The notes under the pieces were generated by a model. The model did not search any database. It saw only the letters and a list, made by a program, of their open reading frames with translations, and was not told the DNA's origin. 63,142 nt of DNA from UBA2233 sp002347965 [NCBI: Nitrospirae bacterium UBA2233]. Its GTDB lineage: Bacteria; UBA2233. Where the stretch lies: assembly GCA_002347965.1 (NCBI GenBank), contig DDYN01000016.1, forward strand, positions 8,288-71,429. Direction: 5' to 3'. Below, piece by piece: positions 19,579 to 28,110 of the stretch; within the stretch, counting starts at the first letter, position 1; each line of letters starts with the position of its first letter. Made by a program: the position numbers and the translations under genes.

Positions 19579-20854
19579 ACTCGTAGACCACCCTCCCGTC
19601 GGCGATAAACGCCTGAAGCTTAACTTTGGTTTCGATCCCCACAAACGGGCAGTTTTTCCCTTTTGAATAGCGCGGAGGAGGAAGGGGGAAGGGTTCTTTG
19701 AACACCCGCCATACCCCCAGGTTTGGGAGGGAGCCCTGCTTTAGCCCGATGCCCTTAATCCCGAACACCCCCGCAGGGCCTATGCTCAGCAAAGAAACGA
19801 GCTTTTCGAGCCCAAGCTCTCCTTTTTCCACGAGGCCGTAAAGGGCCGGGAACGCGCTTTCAAACCCGATGACGCCGGGCGGAGCATCCTCAAAATACGT
19901 GTCCTTCTCTCTTTGCGTATGCGGGGCATGATCGGTGGCAATCGCATCGATCAGCCCTTCTTTTAGCGCATGGAGGAGGGCAAGCCGGTTCTCTTCCGTG
20001 CGTAGAGGCGGGTTCACCTTGGGAGTCGTGTTGAAACCCGCTAGCGCCTCTTCGGTGAGCAGCAAATGGTGCGGGGTCAGATCAACGCTGAGCCCAAGCC
20101 CCTCTTCCTTGGCAGTACGAACGTAAGAAAGCGAGCCCTTGGCGGAGATGTGGGTTAGATGGAGCCTGCCTTTGGCATGCCTTAGGATTTCCACGTCCCT
20201 GGCTACCACCGCCGTTTCAGAAAGAGCGCTAGAGCCCTCTAGGCCCAGGGACGCGGCGACGATACCCGCATGAATTCCCCGATACCCGCCCAACCGTTTT
20301 GATTCCGCGTGTTCAAACAGTACCGTATCTAGCTGGCCCGTGTAAATGAGAGCGTCTTGAAAGACCAAGGGGTCGTCAATAGACCGGCCGTCATCCGAGA
20401 AGCCCACGCAGCCGGCCTTAAGGAGGGCGTGGAAATCGGTCAGCCTTTCGCCATTTTGAGAAAGCGTTGTCGCACCAACGGGTAGCAGCTCGCTTAACCC
20501 CAAGGCCTTGGCCTTCTGCAACAAATAGTCGGTCACGATCGGGTTGTCGTTCACGGGATAGGTGTTCGGCATGGCACAGACATACCCGAACCCACCCGCA
20601 ACGGCTGATTTCAGGCCTGAAGCAACGTCTTCTTTGTGCTCAAACCCAGGCTCCCTTAAATGGGCGTGCAAATCGAGGAATGCGGGCGTTACAAGGCACC
20701 CCTCGGCATCGAGCGTCTGTTTAAGCATCGCCGTATTCACCGGCTCGTTCGGCCCCAAGACGGCGACAACCCTGTCTTTGGCCATTAGCAGCTGGCCGGG
20801 GCCCGTGTGCCCTCCCTCCGGGTCTACAAGGTAGCCGTTTCGAATCAGCAGCAC
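19556..20854 (-). CDS. pyrC: Dihydroorotase (class I)
   Basis: Cyclises carbamoyl aspartate. The zinc motif DLHAHLREPG is near residue 60, and ATDHAPH and the carbamylated-lysine region fit class I enzymes. GTG 20854 (reads VLLIRNGYLVDP) is preferred to ATG 20878 because GAAGGAAGAGG lies just before it; either start overlaps pyrB. About 432 residues. Catalytic residues appear complete, so this is an active PyrC rather than the inactive PyrX partner of PyrB. Confidence 0.94.
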   Translation of the reverse strand: MLLIRNGYLVDPEGGHTGPGQLLMAKDRVVAVLGPNEPVNTAMLKQTLDAEGCLVTPAFLDLHAHLREPGFEHKEDVASGLKSAVAGGFGYVCAMPNTYPVNDNPIVTDYLLQKAKALGLSELLPVGATTLSQNGERLTDFHALLKAGCVGFSDDGRSIDDPLVFQDALIYTGQLDTVLFEHAESKRLGGYRGIHAGIVAASLGLEGSSALSETAVVARDVEILRHAKGRLHLTHISAKGSLSYVRTAKEEGLGLSVDLTPHHLLLTEEALAGFNTTPKVNPPLRTEENRLALLHALKEGLIDAIATDHAPHTQREKDTYFEDAPPGVIGFESAFPALYGLVEKGELGLEKLVSLLSIGPAGVFGIKGIGLKQGSLPNLGVWRVFKEPFPLPPPRYSKGKNCPFVGIETKVKLQAFIADGRVVYEYERGFGA

Positions 20855-21780
20855 CGCCCTCTTCCTTCCATAGCCCATTCAAGAACCGCCATCCTGGCAA
20901 AAACCCCGTTCTCAACCTGCGTGTAGGAAAGGCAACGATCGAGTTTTAAGACCTCCTCGTCCATTTCGATGCCCAAGGATACCGGGCCTGGATGCAGGAC
21001 TATCGCATGGTCAGGAAGGCTAGAAAACCTCTCGAGCGTGATCGCGTAGGCTTCCCGGTACCAAGAAAGGCTAAGCAGAGGGTCGTAGGCGGCCCGTTCT
21101 GTTTGGATGCGGAGCATCACAAGGACATCCAGGCCCTTAATCAGGCCGTCCAAGCCGTGGCTCACCCTGACACCCGGTCCTTCCAAGGTATCGGGTACGA
21201 AGTGCGGCGGGCCGATCAAAGAAACGGTTGCCCCGAACTTTCTTAGGGCATGTATATCCGAGCGCGCCACCCTACTCTTGGCCACGTCTCCCACGATGCC
21301 AACGCGGAGCCCCTTGAGCTCTCCAAACCTTTCCTTGATCGTCATCATGTCCAGAAGCGCCTGGCTTGGGTGGGCATGGCAGCCATCGCCCGCGTTGACT
21401 AGGCTCACCCCGATGTGGCGGCTCAAAAAGTGGAGGGCGCCCGAACTGGGATGCCTGACGACGGCCACGTCGAACCCTAACTTTCCTAGGTTTAAAAAAT
21501 TCTCGATCAACTTCTCGCCCTTTACGAGGCTCATCGAGCCCGGCTCCAACGTTTGAAGGTCAAACCCCAACTGTTTGGCAGCGAGCGAAAACGAGGTCCG
21601 TGTCCTGGTAGAAGGCTCGAAGAACAGCAAAACAAGCCTTTTTCCCGTGCAAAGCGGGCTTTTAAGCCGCTCTGGAGCCTCTCTTGCAATGCGTTTAAAA
21701 AAAAAGCCCCTCTCGATCAACCGCTCGAGGAGCTCAAGGCGCAGTGGGGCTATGTCTAGAAGATGGGGTACGGGCTTCAC
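20845..21780 (-). CDS. pyrB: Aspartate carbamoyltransferase, catalytic chain
   Basis: Condenses carbamoyl phosphate and aspartate. The carbamoyl-phosphate loop FFEPSTRTR is at residues 53-61, HPSQALLD and VLHPGPV follow as expected, and the length of 311 is standard. No pyrI regulatory gene is adjacent. Start ATG 21780 overlaps the stop of the GDPD-like gene by 4 bases, so the pyrimidine genes are led by that gene. No pyrR or attenuator-like leader was seen. Confidence 0.97.
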   Translation of the reverse strand: MKPVPHLLDIAPLRLELLERLIERGFFFKRIAREAPERLKSPLCTGKRLVLLFFEPSTRTRTSFSLAAKQLGFDLQTLEPGSMSLVKGEKLIENFLNLGKLGFDVAVVRHPSSGALHFLSRHIGVSLVNAGDGCHAHPSQALLDMMTIKERFGELKGLRVGIVGDVAKSRVARSDIHALRKFGATVSLIGPPHFVPDTLEGPGVRVSHGLDGLIKGLDVLVMLRIQTERAAYDPLLSLSWYREAYAITLERFSSLPDHAIVLHPGPVSLGIEMDEEVLKLDRCLSYTQVENGVFARMAVLEWAMEGRGRCC

Positions 21781-22760
21781 CTTTTTCCCTCGTCGTCACC
21801 AAAGAGCCTGTCTAGATAGGCTTCGAGCAGCTCGGGCCTTTGGGTGATGGCCCCAGCTACGCCAAGCCGAAGAAGCACGGGGAATGCCTCGGCATCACTC
21901 GCGCCCCACACAAGCACCCCCACCTTTCGCTTAAGGGCATCCGCAAAGTCGGTCTCGTTCTTCGGATAGCCTAACTCGACGGCAAGAAGGTCGTAGGCCA
22001 GCTCAAGCGAGCGCATTCCCAGGTTGTCGCGCGTGTAGCGCCCCGGAAGGTAAAGCCTCTCCAGCATGACGGGCGCATAGTCTACCTTAGCATTTTTCTT
22101 TTTCATCTCATACAGGAGCGTGTGGTCGAGGCTAGAGATGAGCACGCGCTCTTCCATGCCGGCCCTCTTGACGACATCAAGAACGAGTTCGCCAATTTTT
22201 GGATAAAACCCGGGCAGCTGGCGGATTTCTATGTCCAAAGCGGCATCGTAGCGCTTAGCCAGGGTAACGACCTCATCGAGAGTAGGGACTTTGACCGAAC
22301 CCGAGGCGTAGAGCCTCGCCTCCTCACGAGAAACGGCACCAGACCTGATCGTGCCGTACGGGTCCTCACGCGCGAAGTAGCCGCCAGCGTCCAAACGGCC
22401 GACCTCGGACAGCGTAAAATCCCGAACGAACGCCGAGCGCCGGTTCGGGAACACGCTAAGTACGTTCGTCGCCCTTGTCAAGTCGTGGTCCTGTAGGACG
22501 ACGACGGCCTCGTCCTTCGTGAGATGAACCCCGACCCGAACGACGTCCGCCCCGAGCATGAAGGCTTTCTCGATGGCCGGGATCGTGTTCTCCGGGGCGA
22601 GCATGCTGGCCCCTTTGTCCGCAACGTTCAACATAGGGTGCGGCCTGTGGCGCTCGAGCATCCTCTTCAGGAATGCGCTGTCAAGATCGGCCGCAAACAC
22701 GCGCGCCGAGCACGTTACTGCACACAAAATGCAACCTACGATAGTCTTTGCCTTCCCCAT
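21777..22760 (-). CDS. GDPD-family protein lacking catalytic residues (secreted)
   Basis: Glycerophosphodiester phosphodiesterase fold with a signal peptide (IVGCILCAVTCSARVFA). The family landmarks PENT, a GAD motif and DHDLTRATN align well with GlpQ-type enzymes. The catalytic positions are changed. The HRG pair reads DKG, the metal-binding ExD reads RVG, and the His before DH is Gln. By analogy it should not hydrolyse glycerophosphodiesters. ATG 22760 is taken; GTG 22772 with GGGAAG upstream is an alternative. It is the first gene of the long minus-strand run and is translationally coupled to pyrB. Confidence 0.82.
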   Translation of the reverse strand: MGKAKTIVGCILCAVTCSARVFAADLDSAFLKRMLERHRPHPMLNVADKGASMLAPENTIPAIEKAFMLGADVVRVGVHLTKDEAVVVLQDHDLTRATNVLSVFPNRRSAFVRDFTLSEVGRLDAGGYFAREDPYGTIRSGAVSREEARLYASGSVKVPTLDEVVTLAKRYDAALDIEIRQLPGFYPKIGELVLDVVKRAGMEERVLISSLDHTLLYEMKKKNAKVDYAPVMLERLYLPGRYTRDNLGMRSLELAYDLLAVELGYPKNETDFADALKRKVGVLVWGASDAEAFPVLLRLGVAGAITQRPELLEAYLDRLFGDDEGKR

Positions 22761-22864
22761 GAAACCCCCCACATTTTCTTCCCGGCGTTCCTTACGGGCG
22801 GCTTCCGAAAGCCGACGGGAACGCGCTATACTGGTACTAAGACGATTTCCACGCAGGCGGCAGT

Positions 22865-23590
22865 GTGCGCACCTTCAAACATCGTAGCGCGTTTTTTGGA
22901 CTCTTGGAATCTCTTGGAGCCTTGCTTTGCGTCCCTGGCTTCTTGGAGGCCGGCGTGCTCTACCGGTACACCGACCCCGCAGGCAGGCTCGTCATAACCG
23001 ATGACGCAACCAGGGTCGTGAAAGAAACTCCTCAGCGCGTGGATAAGATCCCCACGCAGGTTTTGAGGCCTGACAGCACGCCAAAACAAGCGCAGGAAAA
23101 CACCAAAACCCTGTCCGGAAGGGATTTTTTCCAAGGCGATGCCATAGCCAAAGGGACGAGCACGCCGGTATCCGTGCGCAGTCGCAAGGTCCTGGTGCCC
23201 GTCGAGATCGTCCACGGGTCGTACGGCCCGATGCGTGGAAATTTCTTGCTGGATACAGGAGCCACCGCTACGGCAATCACGGGAACGTTTGCCAATTCGC
23301 TAGGAATCCGGGAGGATGAGGGCAAAAAGACGTTTGCTATGGTCGCGGGCGGAGGCCGGATCGAGACACGACGCGTCGAGCTGGATACGCTTCGCATCGG
23401 CCCTTACGAATGGAGAGCGGTTCCGGTGCTCGTGTTCAAACAAGACACCGACTATCCGAACGGGGAAGACGACGTCCAGGGGCTTTTGGGGATGAACCTC
23501 TTCCAGGGGGCAAGCTTAAGGTTAAGAATAGACACCGAAAGCGGCATGCTTTCCTTAGAGAATCCAGGCCAAACCAGCCCAAAGGAGTAG
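22865..23590 (+). CDS. Secreted retropepsin-like aspartic protease with DUF4124 domain
   Basis: 241 residues from GTG 22865. A hydrophobic export segment is followed by a DUF4124-like strand pattern (VLYRYTDPAGRLVITDD, residues about 36-52). The retroviral-type protease domain has the catalytic motif FLLDTGATATAI near residue 127 and the ending GLLGMNLFQGASLRLRID. Such proteins act as envelope proteases, presumably as dimers. The gene is 6 bases before yjbQ, so they may be co-transcribed. Substrate unknown. Confidence 0.82.
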   Translation: MRTFKHRSAFFGLLESLGALLCVPGFLEAGVLYRYTDPAGRLVITDDATRVVKETPQRVDKIPTQVLRPDSTPKQAQENTKTLSGRDFFQGDAIAKGTSTPVSVRSRKVLVPVEIVHGSYGPMRGNFLLDTGATATAITGTFANSLGIREDEGKKTFAMVAGGGRIETRRVELDTLRIGPYEWRAVPVLVFKQDTDYPNGEDDVQGLLGMNLFQGASLRLRIDTESGMLSLENPGQTSPKE

Positions 23591-23596
23591 AGGACG

Positions 23597-24016
23597 TTGA
23601 AGAGCTACAGGAAAGAGCTTTGGTTCGACCTGCCCAAGAGGCGGGCGTTTGTGAACATTACGCCCCAGCTCGAGGAATGCCTGAAAGAAAGCGTCATCAA
23701 GGAGGGGCTCATGTTGGTCAACGCCATGCACATCACGTCGAGCGTGTTCATCAACGACGACGAGCCAGGGTTGCACGCAGATTTCGAGGAGTGGCTGGAG
23801 AACCTTGCCCCGCACGAGCCGGTATCTAAATACCGGCATAACCGTACGGGCGAGGACAACGCCGATGCGCACTTGAAGCGCCAGGTCATGGGCCGGGAGG
23901 TCGTCGTAGCTATCACCCAAGGTAGGCTCGATTTCGGCCCCTGGGAGCAGGTCTTTTACGGAGAGTTCGACGGACGAAGAAAAAAACGCGTGCTCGTCAA
24001 GATCATCGGAGAATAG
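23597..24016 (+). CDS. yjbQ: YjbQ (UPF0047) family protein
   Basis: 139 residues from a TTG start preceded by AAAGGAG. Family motifs: [32 protein letters not shown] with metal-binding acidic and His residues, [19 protein letters not shown] and [21 protein letters not shown]. Members have weak thiamin-phosphate synthase activity in E. coli; the biological role is unsettled. It lies just upstream of nadC in the same direction. Confidence 0.9.
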   Translation: MKSYRKELWFDLPKRRAFVNITPQLEECLKESVIKEGLMLVNAMHITSSVFINDDEPGLHADFEEWLENLAPHEPVSKYRHNRTGEDNADAHLKRQVMGREVVVAITQGRLDFGPWEQVFYGEFDGRRKKRVLVKIIGE

Positions 24017-24022
24017 GCGCCA

Positions 24023-24874
24023 ATGACAAACGGGTTGCCCCCCTACGTAAGCCCAGAAATTTTGGAAGCGATTGTCTCCAGGGCACTCCAAGAAGACCTT
24101 GACACTGGGGATGCCACCTTGCAAGCACTCGGGCTTCAAGACAGACAGCTTAAGGCTCAAATCCTGGCCAAAGAGCCCGGCGTGATCGCGGGGCTCGAGG
24201 TGGCAAAGCGCGTCTTTTTGAACCTGGATGAGGGCCTGGCCTTCGAGCCGCTCACCAAGGACGGCAAAGAGGTCAGCGCCCTCCAAGCAATCGCCACAAT
24301 CGAAGGGCGTGCCGGGGTAGTTCTTTCCGGGGAGCGCGTCGCGCTCAACTTTTTAATGCGCATGTCCGGAGTTGCAACGCTCACACGCCGGTTTGTCGCC
24401 GCCGTTTCGCATACCAAGGCTAAGATCCTCGATACCAGGAAAACCACACCCGGCCTAAGGCCTCTCGAGAAATGGGCCGTCTTGCTAGGCGGCGGCCAAA
24501 ATCACAGGCTTGGGTTGTTCGACATGATTCTCCTTAAAGAAAACCACATCGCGCTGGCGGGCGGAGTCGGGAAAGCGCTCGAGCGCACGCTCTCCAACAA
24601 CCCAAAGCGTTTGCCCGTCGAAATTGAGGTAAGGGACTTGGACGAACTGAAGGAGGCGCTCGCGTTCCCCGTGGCGCGTATTCTTTTGGACAACTTTACT
24701 CCGGAATGCATCCAAGAAGCAGTAGGGCTCGTCAACGCCAAAGCTTCGCTGGAGGTCTCCGGCGGGATTAACCTGGAGAATGTCCGACAAATCGCCGAAA
24801 CGGGAGTAGATTTCGTCTCGGTCGGGATGCTGACACACTCGGCCAAAGCGCTCGATCTAAGCCTGCTTGTCTGA
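24023..24874 (+). CDS. nadC: Quinolinate phosphoribosyltransferase
   Basis: Forms nicotinate mononucleotide from quinolinate and PRPP. Typical sequences: LMRMSGVATLTR, ILDTRKTTPGLR (PRPP site), HRLGLFDMILLKENH and SGGINLENV at the C-terminus. 283 residues, normal length. First of the nadC-nadA-nadB set, with 6 bases from yjbQ and 38 to nadA. Confidence 0.97.
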   Translation: MTNGLPPYVSPEILEAIVSRALQEDLDTGDATLQALGLQDRQLKAQILAKEPGVIAGLEVAKRVFLNLDEGLAFEPLTKDGKEVSALQAIATIEGRAGVVLSGERVALNFLMRMSGVATLTRRFVAAVSHTKAKILDTRKTTPGLRPLEKWAVLLGGGQNHRLGLFDMILLKENHIALAGGVGKALERTLSNNPKRLPVEIEVRDLDELKEALAFPVARILLDNFTPECIQEAVGLVNAKASLEVSGGINLENVRQIAETGVDFVSVGMLTHSAKALDLSLLV

Positions 24875-24912
24875 TAAACCCGCCATATTCTCAAGGAGAA
24901 AGAACCCATCCC

Positions 24913-25956
24913 ATGAAAGACCAAGCCGGTATTTACGAAACTCTCAAGGCAAAACTCCAGAACGTCCTGCCCGATTTCGAAATCGCATACAAGGCAGAAA
25001 TCGCATACAAGGTTCTCGAGCTTAAACAAAAGCGCCGCGCCGTCATCCTTGGCCATGCCTACATGGAGCCCGCGCTCTACTACAGCGTCTGCGACTTTAC
25101 GGGCGATTCGCTGGAACTGAGCAGGAGGGCGGCCACGACAGACGCCGAGGTCATCGTTTTTTGCGGGGTGAAGTTCATGGCCGAGACGGCCAAAGTCTTG
25201 AACCCAAAAAAAACCGTCCTTTTGCCCTCTCTTAGGGCTGGGTGTTCTTTGGCAGAAAGCATCGCCCCAAAAGAGCTCGAAGCCATCAAGGCGCGATACC
25301 CTGGCGTTCCCGTTGTGAGCTACATCAACACCTACGCGGACATCAAAGCGCTTAGCGATGCCTGCTGCACCTCCTCCAACGCCTCCGAGGTCATTCAAGC
25401 CATGAACGCGCCGCGGGTTATCTTCCTGCCGGACGCGTTCCTTGCGGCCAACACGGCCGAAGAGCTCGACAAGAAGATTTCCTACGCAAAAAAAGGAGCC
25501 GGGCAGACGGTCGTTTTCCCGGATGCAGACGATTGGGAAATCTTAGGCTGGCAAGGAAGCTGCGAGGTTCACGAGCGCTTTCAGCCCGAAGACGTCAAAA
25601 ACTTAAGGGCGCAGTTTCCGGACGTGGCCGTCCTGGCTCACCCTGAGTGCAAGCCCGAGGTAACGGCGCTCTGCGACTTCGTCGGCTCGACGTCCGGCAT
25701 GGCACGCTACGTCGCGGGCTCGTCCAAGGCGCGTTTCGCCCTTTTGACCGAGTGTGCCATGGGCGAGAACGTTCAGGCGGCAAACCCCACGAAAGAGATC
25801 GTCCGGCTTTGCGCCATCCGCTGTCCCCACATGAACGCCGTCTCGCTCGAGGCGACGCTTCAGGCCCTCCAACAGAACCGCCACGAGATCGACGTACCCG
25901 AGCCTACCCGCAAAAGGGCGCTCGGGGCTATCCAACGCATGCTCGAGGTGGGCTAG
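24913..25956 (+). CDS. nadA: Quinolinate synthase
   Basis: [4Fe-4S] enzyme that condenses iminoaspartate with dihydroxyacetone phosphate. Cysteines expected to hold the cluster are found in DACCTSSNA, ECAMGENV and RCPHMN. Domain-repeat motifs (GHAYMEPALY, CKPEVTALCDFVGSTSGM) fit. The N-terminus contains a tandem six-codon repeat (EIAYKA, EIAYKV; 24979-25014) in nearly identical DNA. AAGGAGAAAG precedes the ATG. 347 residues. Confidence 0.96.
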   Translation: MKDQAGIYETLKAKLQNVLPDFEIAYKAEIAYKVLELKQKRRAVILGHAYMEPALYYSVCDFTGDSLELSRRAATTDAEVIVFCGVKFMAETAKVLNPKKTVLLPSLRAGCSLAESIAPKELEAIKARYPGVPVVSYINTYADIKALSDACCTSSNASEVIQAMNAPRVIFLPDAFLAANTAEELDKKISYAKKGAGQTVVFPDADDWEILGWQGSCEVHERFQPEDVKNLRAQFPDVAVLAHPECKPEVTALCDFVGSTSGMARYVAGSSKARFALLTECAMGENVQAANPTKEIVRLCAIRCPHMNAVSLEATLQALQQNRHEIDVPEPTRKRALGAIQRMLEVG

Positions 25957-25957
25957 C

Positions 25958-27532
25958 ATGGAAGAGCTCGTTCAAGCAGAGGTGCTAGTGATCGGCTGCG
26001 GAATCGCGGGCGGTGTAGCGGCCCTTAGGCTCGCCGATGCAGGCATTCCCGTACACGTCCTGACACGCGCCGAAAGGGCGGAGGATTCCAACACGTACCA
26101 TGCCCAAGGAGGCATCATCTACAAGGGCAAGGACGACACCCCGGAGCTTTTAGTGCAGGACATCCAAAGGGCGGGGGCCGGCGTATGCAACCCAAGCGCG
26201 GCCTTCTTTCTGGCTAACGAAGGTCCTAGGCTCATCGAAAAGGTCTTGATGGAGCGGTGCGGGGTAGAGTTTGATAGGGCCGAGACGGGCGAGCTTCTGC
26301 TCGCGCTCGAGGGCGGGCATTCGATCCCTAGGATTGCTCACACCAAGGATGCCACGGGCAGGACGATCGCCTTGGCCGTTCTGAAGGCGCTCCAAGAACA
26401 CCCAAACGTCCGGATGCTTCCAGGACACACGGCAGTGGACCTCTTGACAACCACCCACCAGTCAAGAAACCGGCTCATCCGGGCCTACGAGCCGCCAAGG
26501 TGCGTCGGCGCGTACGCGCTCGACCAAGCCTTAGGCGTCGTCAAACGCCTGCTTGCTAAAAACACGATCCTGGCCACGGGCGGGATAGGCAGGCTCTATC
26601 TGTGGACGACCAATCCGGCCGGGGCCCGGGGCGATGGGCTGGCAATGGCCATCCGGGCGGGGGCGCGTACAGCCCACAGCGAGTTCGTCCAGTTTCACCC
26701 GACCACGCTCTACCACCCCAAATCCCCGGGTTATTTGATCTCCGAGGCCGTAAGAGGGGCAGGGGCCAGGCTCTTGAACGATAAGGGCGAAGCCTTCATG
26801 GCACGCTACGACCCCGCCTGGAAAGACTTGGCACCCAGGGATGTCGTCGCCCGTGCGATTCACGAAGAAATGCTCCACTCTGACAGCCCTTGCGTCTGGC
26901 TCGATTTGGCCAGCGCGCTACCAGAAAAGACCATACTTGAAAAGTTTCCAAACATACACGCCAAATGCCTCGAGCTTGGCATCGACATCGCTCAAAAGCC
27001 CATCCCCGTCGTGCCCGCGGCCCACTATCACTGCGGGGGGGTCTTAGCGGACGGCGTGGGAATGACAAGCCTAGGCGGGCTCTATGCCGTGGGAGAGGTT
27101 GCCTGTACCGGCCTACACGGCGCCAACAGGTTGGCCAGCACATCCCTTTTGGAGGGGCTCGTCTGGGGCCATAAGGCGGCGGGGAAGATCCTAGAAACCA
27201 ACCGCGCCCAAAGCCCGCTCTCCGAAGAGGAGATTCCGCCCTGGGAAGAAACCGGCCTGTACAAAACGGACGCCGCGCTGATCGCACAGGATTTGAGCGT
27301 TATTCGACACATCCTTTGGAACTACGTCGGACTTGTACGCACCGCTCCAAGGCTCGAGCGCGCGCAGCGAGAGCTTGCCCACCTTGAAGCGGAGATCGAG
27401 AGGTTTTACCGAAAAAGCAAGCTAACAGACGGCCTGATCGGCCTCAGGAACGCCGTAGGTGCGGCGAAGACGATAGCCCAAGCGGCCTGGGAGAACAAAA
27501 ACTCCGTTGGATGCCACTTTCGGGCAGACTAG
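25958..27532 (+). CDS. nadB: L-aspartate oxidase
   Basis: Flavoenzyme giving iminoaspartate for NadA. FAD motif GCGIAGGVAALRLADAG at residues 12-28, substrate loop NTYHAQGGI, AHYHCGGV and GLHGANRLASTSLLEG. 524 residues. It starts one base after nadA ends, so NadA and NadB, which channel an unstable intermediate, are co-translated. Confidence 0.97.
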   Translation: MEELVQAEVLVIGCGIAGGVAALRLADAGIPVHVLTRAERAEDSNTYHAQGGIIYKGKDDTPELLVQDIQRAGAGVCNPSAAFFLANEGPRLIEKVLMERCGVEFDRAETGELLLALEGGHSIPRIAHTKDATGRTIALAVLKALQEHPNVRMLPGHTAVDLLTTTHQSRNRLIRAYEPPRCVGAYALDQALGVVKRLLAKNTILATGGIGRLYLWTTNPAGARGDGLAMAIRAGARTAHSEFVQFHPTTLYHPKSPGYLISEAVRGAGARLLNDKGEAFMARYDPAWKDLAPRDVVARAIHEEMLHSDSPCVWLDLASALPEKTILEKFPNIHAKCLELGIDIAQKPIPVVPAAHYHCGGVLADGVGMTSLGGLYAVGEVACTGLHGANRLASTSLLEGLVWGHKAAGKILETNRAQSPLSEEEIPPWEETGLYKTDAALIAQDLSVIRHILWNYVGLVRTAPRLERAQRELAHLEAEIERFYRKSKLTDGLIGLRNAVGAAKTIAQAAWENKNSVGCHFRAD

Positions 27533-27550
27533 AAACCCCCGGAGATGCAA

Positions 27551-27584
27551 CAACGGCAAGGCGCAAAAACGCGCCTTGCCGTTG
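27551..27584. terminator. Perfect 14-bp hairpin after nadB
   Basis: CAACGGCAAGGCGC and its exact complement enclose the loop AAAAAC. It lies 18 bases after the nadB stop and 9 bases beyond the stop of the convergent gene, so it can end transcription from both sides. There is only a weak T-rich stretch after it on either strand. Confidence 0.75.
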
Positions 27585-27593
27585 AGCGTTCAG

Positions 27594-28079
27594 CTATTTG
27601 GAGCTAGGAGCTACAGGCGCGACCGGCTGCGCTCCCCACATTCCAGGGCGGCCTCCCATCCTAGGCCCCCCCCTCCAGAGCGGAAAACCTTGGTCGTCAC
27701 GGAGCTCAACCGCCTTGCCCTGCGCCTTCAACGTTTTCACGATGATGACGTTTTGGTCGTTAATCTTGAGGACGGAACCCAAAAGCTCTACCTTATCGCC
27801 TTTTTTTGGCTCGTAGCCTTGGGATTGCAACACGTAATAAGGCCCTACCATAGCGGTAAAGGCCCCGTCTTTGGTGTCAACCGCTAGGTGGACACCCATC
27901 ATCCAGGGCACCCTCCCTTGGACGGTCTGAACCTCTTCGACTGTCCCCGTAAGCGTTTTTTCCGTTCCCCACTGATACATCGGGCCTCTAGGCATCTGGG
28001 CAAAGGATGAAGACGCGAGCAGGCCAAAAAATACAAACCCTGCGGCGAGTCCTCCGATCTTTCGAGCCAACACTTTCAT
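27594..28079 (-). CDS. Secreted OB-like small protein, paralogue of the next gene
   Basis: 161 residues with a signal peptide (LAAGFVFFGLLASSSFA, cut near residue 28). The mature domain (about residues 40-135) reads LTGTVEEVQTVQG..VGPYYVLQSQGYEPKKGDKVELLGSVLKI..IIVKTLKAQGKAVELRDDQGFPLWRGG, a five-strand pattern like an OB fold. A Gly/Met/Pro-rich tail follows (GPRMGGRPGM). Start ATG 28079 has AAGGAGG 5 bases upstream. The neighbour at 28111 has the same plan, so they arose by duplication. Function unknown; periplasmic or surface location inferred. Confidence 0.72.
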   Translation of the reverse strand: MKVLARKIGGLAAGFVFFGLLASSSFAQMPRGPMYQWGTEKTLTGTVEEVQTVQGRVPWMMGVHLAVDTKDGAFTAMVGPYYVLQSQGYEPKKGDKVELLGSVLKINDQNVIIVKTLKAQGKAVELRDDQGFPLWRGGPRMGGRPGMWGAQPVAPVAPSSK

Positions 28080-28110
28080 CGTAACCTCCTTGGTTAAAGT
28101 TGCTGCTTGC

